Assembly: GCA_934427095.1 (NCBI GenBank)
Contig: CAKRYM010000088.1
Span: 1-6,619 of the forward strand
Direction of reading: 5' to 3'
Length of the DNA stretch: 6,619 nt
Source: an uncultured Bacillota bacterium
GTDB taxonomy: Bacteria; Bacillota; Dehalobacteriia; UBA4068
Shown here: positions 4,737 to 6,619 of the stretch, piece after piece
How the letters are laid out: each line of letters starts with the position of its first letter
Position numbering within the stretch: the first letter of the stretch is position 1
Position numbers and translations under genes: made by a program
Notes under the pieces: generated by a model
Database searches by the model: none
The model's input: only the letters and a program-made list of their open reading frames with translations
What the model was told of the DNA's origin: nothing

Positions 4737-5910
4737 TTACTTTTCTGCCTCAATTTCCTCTTCTCTTTTTTCTTCTCTTTTTTCTTCTTTTTTTTCTTTT
4801 CTTTCTATCTTTTGGAAAGCCGTGGGCTTTTGCTTTTGATAAACGTCCTCTTTCAGCAGTTCATAAGCGGTAGCAGCCAAAGGCACCCCTAAGAGCATAC
4901 CGCCGCCCACCACCACTGCGGCCAGCACCCAAAGGGAAGGCAAACCCAAAGAGCCGCCAACAATACGGGGGTAAAGCAAATTCCCCTCCAGCTGCTGCAA
5001 AATCACCAGGAACACCAGGAAGAGCAGGGAGGATTGGAAAGACACGGTCAAAATCAGCAGCGCGCCTACAGCCGCACCCAAATAGGCCCCGGCCACAGGG
5101 ATTAAGGCCGTAAAGCCCACCAGCACCCCTACGGTCACCGCATAGGGGAAGCGGAAAATCAGCATACCCACAATGCACAGCCCACCCAAAAGCAAGGCGT
5201 CGGTGCATTGGCCCACAATAAAGCGATGGAATTTCTCATCCAACACAGAAAGAACATGCAGGACTTTTCCTTTGATGCCTGCCGGCAAATAACGGTTCAG
5301 CAAAGACAGACCTTGCCGCTGCAATCTCTCCTTATCCCCCAGCAAATACAGGGAGAAAATAAAGGACAAGAACACCTTTACCACCCGGCCAAAGACCGTG
5401 GTCACCACGCCTAAGGTAGAGCCGGCGATTTGCCCGCCGTAAGTGGAAAAGAAATCAATGCCTTCTTGGACCAGCTTTTCCCAATCCAAATGGTTCAGAT
5501 AAGCGTAGAGCTCCGGCAGCCACGGGGCCAAGTCCAGCTCTTTTACCAGCTGCGCCAAGGCGTCAGGCACTTGGGTGAGCAGCAATTGCAAAGTCTCCGT
5601 CAACTGCGGCAAGACCAAGTACAGCACCAAAAAGACAAGTAAAGCCAAAAGCACATAAGCCCCCAATAGGCAAAGGGCCCTTTTTCCCTTGGCCAGACGG
5701 GGCTTTCCCGGCCGACTGGGTAAACGCCGCTCCAAAAAGGACATCAAAATATTGATGACATAAGCGATCACGCAGCCCCAAAGCAGGGGGGAAGCCGCCT
5801 GCAATAAGGCCAATAGCAGGGACATGCCAGCGTCCCAATAATGGATACACAAAAAGAGCAAAAAGGCGCTGCCCCCCCAAAAAAAAGCAAGTTTTCCAGG
5901 TTATTTTCAT
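4737..5910 (-). CDS. AI-2E family transporter, frameshifted near its 5' end
   Basis: The main frame (from 5861) encodes 374 residues. It shows the family's hydrophobic N-terminal pair ('ASPLLWGCVIAYVINILMSFLE', 'LLGAYVLLALLVFLVLYLVLP'), the amphipathic periplasm-type segment (about 85-160), and the conserved 'LIPVAGAYLGAAVGALL' (253-269) and 'QQLEGNLLYPRIVGGSLGLP' (289-308). That frame has no ATG or ribosome site at its head. A proper start, ATG 5910 with AGGAGG (5921-5916) 5 bases upstream, opens 'MKITWKTCFFLGG' in another frame. Removing one base from the T8/G7 tract at 5886-5872 joins the two into a normal 390-residue protein. Family members include PerM, TqsA (autoinducer-2 export) and ion antiporters, so the substrate is unknown. 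The C terminus ends in a charged KEE/KREE repeat tail. It lies 45 bp after the glycosyltransferase gene. Confidence 0.85.
4761..4784. repeat. 12-bp in-frame tandem repeat encoding a charged tail
   Basis: TTCTCTTTTTTC occurs twice back to back (4761-4772 and 4773-4784), with a degenerate third copy after it. On the minus strand each unit encodes four residues of the Lys/Arg/Glu tail of the AI-2E transporter. Because the unit is a multiple of three, copy changes would alter tail length without breaking the frame. Confidence 0.8.
5872..5886. repeat. C7/A8 double homopolymer at the AI-2E frame break
   Basis: Seven C (5872-5878) are followed by eight A (5879-5886); on the coding strand this is T8 then G7. 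The open frames before and after it differ by one base. Such tracts are prone to replication slippage and also to sequencing and assembly error. Confidence 0.9.
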
Positions 5911-5915
5911 GCATT

Positions 5916-5921
5916 CCTCCT
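5916..5921 (-). promoter_or_regulatory. Ribosome binding site of the AI-2E transporter gene
   Basis: AGGAGG on the minus strand at 5921-5916 is 5 bases before ATG 5910. It is the only good ribosome site for this gene, and it drives the short frame that breaks at the homopolymer. It is therefore the main evidence that the original start was at 5910. Confidence 0.75.
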
Positions 5922-5940
5922 GGGTAAAGGTAATCGGGGC

Positions 5941-6006
5941 TTAATGTTCCTGGGGTTAATGTTCCCCTTCGGCCTGCTTCTCTTCAGACTGCTTCTCTTC
6001 TGCCTG
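5941..6006. repeat. 15-bp-period repeats at the end of the glycosyltransferase gene
   Basis: Three related 15-bp units (5962-5976, 5977-5991, 5992-6006) encode the tail QAEEK-QSEEK-QAEGE. A further 15-bp duplication repeats TTAATGTTCC at 5941-5950 and 5956-5965, so the last codons and the stop are present twice in the same frame. Read-through of the first stop would add only four residues (PQEH). Confidence 0.8.
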
Positions 6007-6619
6007 CTGAAATTTTTCCGAAAGGGTTTGCAAAATAATTTCCGCAGAATTCACAATACGCAGTTTTTCCAACTGGGTGCGCATTTCCTGCAAACGGTTT
6101 TCATCATAGAGAATATCCAAGCATTCTGCGGCCAGCTTTTTCGGGTCGCTATCCGCCACTGCCGCCCGATTACCGGTTAAGAAAGCCATATTATATTCCT
6201 CGCAACCAGCTACGGCGTCAATGAGCACCATGGGTAAGCCCTTGACCAAAGCTTCGGACACGCTTAAGCCCCCAGGCTTAGTGAGCAGCAAATCCGCAGC
6301 GTCCATATAGGCGGAGATTTGATCCGTATAGCCTAAGATATTCATGGTAGGCTGGGTGCGGAATTCTCGTTGCAGCTTTTCATACAAAGGCTGATTGGTG
6401 CCGCAAACCACCGTAACGGTCATATCCTCAGGCTTAGCCGTGGACAAAAGGGAAACCACCTTTTCCATGGGGCCGCAGCCCATGCTTCCGCACATCAGAA
6501 GAACCATGCGCCGGTCTTCCGGCAAACCGAGCTGACGCTTGGCTTCGATGGGATCGGTGTGTTCGTAAAACGCTTCGGCAACCGGAATGCCGGTGGCGAC
6601 CAGTCGTTTGCGGTCAACG
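5956..6619 (-). CDS. Processive glycolipid glucosyltransferase (UgtP/MGDG-synthase-like), C-terminal part
   Basis: The gene enters from the right edge; 220 residues of its C-terminal half are visible, in frame from 6618 with no start in view. Visible residues show 'VATGIPV' (7-13), the linker motif at the domain junction in this family, then 'KRQLGLPED' and 'VLLMCGSMGCGP', the beta strand and Gly-rich loop opening the nucleotide-sugar domain. 'GYTDQISAYMDAADLLLTKPGGLSVSEAL' and 'GLPMVL' follow (TKPGG at 113-117), the UDP-sugar binding block of GT28-type enzymes. This points to transfer of glucose or galactose from a UDP-sugar to diacylglycerol at the inner face of the membrane, making glycolipids and possibly the lipoteichoic acid anchor. 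MurG is a remoter relative but lacks the TGIPV-TKPGG combination. The C terminus carries an unusual Gln/Glu/Lys repeat tail. The stop at 5956 is followed by the AI-2E gene 45 bp later. Confidence 0.85.
   Translation of the reverse strand, partial: VDRKRLVATGIPVAEAFYEHTDPIEAKRQLGLPEDRRMVLLMCGSMGCGPMEKVVSLLSTAKPEDMTVTVVCGTNQPLYEKLQREFRTQPTMNILGYTDQISAYMDAADLLLTKPGGLSVSEALVKGLPMVLIDAVAGCEEYNMAFLTGNRAAVADSDPKKLAAECLDILYDENRLQEMRTQLEKLRIVNSAEIILQTLSEKFQQAEEKQSEEKQAEGEH

Noticed and set aside
5563..5910. A separate 115-residue protein starting at ATG 5910
   Set aside because: Only its first 13 residues make sense, as the N terminus of the AI-2E transporter. After the homopolymer the frame is a shadow of the transporter gene.

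Overview
The window looks like chromosomal DNA from a low-to-mid GC Bacillota, most likely a gut-type clostridium (Oscillospiraceae-like) or a relative. The grounds are strong AGGAGG-type ribosome sites before nearly every gene, sigma-A promoters (one with perfect TTGACA and TATAAT boxes), a secreted protein with paired 'copper amine oxidase N-terminal' stalk domains, and a UgtP/MGDG-synthase-like glycosyltransferase. The taxon is inferred, not proven. No tRNA, rRNA, CRISPR array, insertion sequence or phage gene was seen.

Layout. Positions 1-77 (minus) hold the first 25 codons of a probable M20-family metallopeptidase. Positions 78-465 are a 388-bp divergent control region with one promoter per direction and repeated operator-like elements. 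Positions 466-1245 (plus) encode an IclR-family regulator, the likely controller of that divergent pair. A strong terminator at 1272-1306, usable from both sides, separates it from the convergent peroxiredoxin (1364-2035, minus), which has its own promoter with a Fur/PerR-like palindrome over the -10 box and start site. Upstream of it on the minus strand is a secreted multi-domain metallo-beta-lactamase-fold protein of the ComEC C-terminal type (2135-3616).

The right half is one minus-strand gene run read from the right edge: a partial processive glycolipid glucosyltransferase (5956-6619), an AI-2E family transporter (4737-5910), an HdeD/DUF308 six-helix membrane protein (4180-4704) and a decayed GGDEF gene (3706-4138). 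It ends in an intrinsic terminator at 3693-3722. Gaps of 32-45 bp and a ribosome site per gene suggest an envelope-related operon whose promoter lies outside the window.

Two genes of this run are out of frame as sequenced. The AI-2E gene breaks at an eight-T/seven-G tract near its 5' end, which may be a slippage switch, a mutation or a sequencing error. The GGDEF gene needs one frame change and lacks the catalytic signature. Short in-frame repeats encode charged tails on both the glycosyltransferase and the transporter. I found no clear new defence or mobile system. The most informative leads are the operator architecture at 150-334, the peroxiredoxin operator, the homopolymer break, the GGDEF remnant, and the secreted MBL protein with stalk and zinc-site domains.
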